Shown piece after piece: positions 5,201 to 6,345 of a stretch of DNA of 6,345 nt. Under the pieces are notes generated by a model. It made no database searches and was not told where the DNA came from. It saw only the letters and a program-made list of their open reading frames with translations. Made by a program: the position numbers and the translations under genes. The first letter of the stretch is position 1; the number at the start of each line of letters is the position of its first letter. This stretch comes from Thiotrichaceae bacterium (lineage in GTDB: Bacteria; Pseudomonadota; Gammaproteobacteria; Thiotrichales; Thiotrichaceae), in NCBI GenBank assembly GCA_027024625.1, contig JALVRY010000123.1, forward strand, positions 1 through 6,345, written 5' to 3'.

Positions 5201-6345
5201 ATGCCATCAGCCCCGTTAAAAATCTTCTGTTCTTATTCCCATAAAGACGAAGATATTATGAATCAATTGCGAGTCTTTCTAGCGGGCTTGCGTCGACAAC
5301 ACTTGATTGAAGACTGGCATGATCGACAAATCCCCGCTGGTGGCGATTGGGATAAGTTAATCAAACAGAATTTAGACTCAGCCGATATTATTTTACTACT
5401 GATTAGTGCAGATTTTATTGCATCTAGCTACTGCATGGATTTAGAAGTCGCCCGTGCTTTACAGCGTGAACAACGGGGTGAGGCAAGGGTTATCCCTATC
5501 TTTGCCCGCGAATGCCCGATTAAAAATCTATCCTTTGAATACCTACAAGGCACACCACGCGATTGCCAATGGATTACCCAACAAAAAAATACTGATAAAG
5601 CCTATAGCGAGGTAGTGCAAACCATCGGGGATGTCGTGGTTGATATGCTCGGTGTTGAAGAACTGGCAAAAAATCCCGATGTTATTTTGCATCGAACTAT
5701 CAAAAAATCCTCACCGTACAAAAAAATAGCTGTGGCTATTGGCATGCTGTTAATTATCGTCGCGGCTTATTTTTATCTTAAACCCCCAGCAACACAACAT
5801 AATCTCTGGGATGCTTTGCTAGATCAAGGTGAATATGCCCAAGCCCAAAAGCTATGCAAGCAAGCATCCGACACACAGGCAGATTCCCCTGCGGTCAAAC
5901 AATGTTTAGCGATTACCGCCTTGATGTTGGACGATACCAGCAGTGAAGTGTTTGAAGAAACAGCCAATCGTTTAATGGGCGAGTACCCGCAATCACCGTA
6001 TCCGCTATTAATTCAGGCAGAATCCAATGCCGCCGAAGAGGAATGGGATAATGCAGAAACACAATATAAGCAAGCTTTAGACATCAATCCTGATATTCCA
6101 CAGGCGTACTTTGGCTTGGGGCAGATTGCTCAGTTTCATTATCATAAACTAGCCGATGCTCTGGAATACTATGAAAAGGCCGTTAAATTAGCCCCAAAAA
6201 ACAGCCGTTTTCGCCATAATCTTGCATCAATCTATGCCGAATCAAAAGACTACGCAAAGGCAGCAGAACACTACAAAAAGCTTCTGGCAACAGATAAAGA
6301 TATGTTGCTAGCCTATGTGGAGTGGGTAAATGTATTGCTATACCA
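5201..6345 (+). CDS. TIR - transmembrane - TPR protein, 3' end outside the window
   Basis: At least 381 residues are encoded; the frame is open at the window edge. Residues about 6-143 are a bacterial TIR domain: box 1 KIFCSYSHKDE (7-17), EDWHDRQIPAG (37-47), ADIILLLISADFIASSYC (61-78), and E82 in CMDLEVARAL at the position of the NAD-cleaving glutamate of catalytic TIRs. RVIPIF (96-101) is a core strand. One hydrophobic helix follows (IAVAIGMLLIIVAAYFY, 176-192), flanked on the N-side by K168, K169, K174 and K175, so the TIR should be cytoplasmic and the rest periplasmic. TPR units follow at about 201-223 (partial), 267-298, 301-334 and 336-369 (AYFGLGQIAQ, ALEYYEKAVKLAPKN). ATG 5201 is chosen because the TIR fold starts within a few residues. 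No strong Shine-Dalgarno precedes it, so translation may be coupled to the caspase gene 5 bp upstream. NADase activity or signal synthesis is inferred, not shown. Confidence 0.92.
   Translation, partial: MPSAPLKIFCSYSHKDEDIMNQLRVFLAGLRRQHLIEDWHDRQIPAGGDWDKLIKQNLDSADIILLLISADFIASSYCMDLEVARALQREQRGEARVIPIFARECPIKNLSFEYLQGTPRDCQWITQQKNTDKAYSEVVQTIGDVVVDMLGVEELAKNPDVILHRTIKKSSPYKKIAVAIGMLLIIVAAYFYLKPPATQHNLWDALLDQGEYAQAQKLCKQASDTQADSPAVKQCLAITALMLDDTSSEVFEETANRLMGEYPQSPYPLLIQAESNAAEEEWDNAETQYKQALDINPDIPQAYFGLGQIAQFHYHKLADALEYYEKAVKLAPKNSRFRHNLASIYAESKDYAKAAEHYKKLLATDKDMLLAYVEWVNVLLY

Noticed and set aside
2181..6345. Direct assignment as a known Thoeris-type TIR-caspase system
   Set aside because: The TIR/caspase theme matches, but the predicted export of the caspase and the membrane/TPR tail of the TIR protein do not fit a cytosolic small-molecule relay, so no system name was assigned.

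Overview
The window looks like the chromosome of a moderately AT-rich Gammaproteobacterium. The ScpA N-terminus (residues 30-60, running into FEGPLDLLLYLI) has the form I associate with that class. A Thiotrichales-like relative (Thiothrix, Leucothrix or Beggiatoa type) is a guess from general resemblance only. All four genes are on the + strand.

Layout: (1) 1-198 is an upstream non-coding stretch with an AT-rich hairpin and a spaced inverted repeat. (2) scpA (199-1056) and scpB (1062-1625) are a tight housekeeping pair encoding the two non-SMC subunits of the SMC-ScpAB condensin. (3) 1626-2180 is a 555-bp intergenic region filled with a small palindromic repeat family: one complete 142-bp element with 35-bp imperfect terminal inverted repeats, one interrupted and truncated copy, one end fragment, and a cluster of three short hairpins. 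A plausible promoter and a good Shine-Dalgarno precede the next gene. (4) 2181-5195 encodes a 1004-residue exported WD40-caspase (C14-like) protein with an intact His/Cys dyad and an EF-hand-like loop. (5) 5201 to the window end encodes a TIR - transmembrane helix - TPR protein, cut off by the window edge, 5 bp downstream of the caspase gene.

ScpA and ScpB act together in chromosome segregation. The caspase and TIR genes form a second apparent operon. Its domains (TIR, caspase-like protease, WD40, TPR) are those of prokaryotic immunity and regulated cell-death modules. The predicted topology is unusual: the TIR domain should be cytoplasmic, while its TPR tail and the whole WD40-caspase should be on the outer face of the inner membrane. 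This suggests a trans-envelope signalling pair rather than a purely cytosolic TIR-to-caspase relay. That reading is inference; the domain calls are read directly from the translated sequence.
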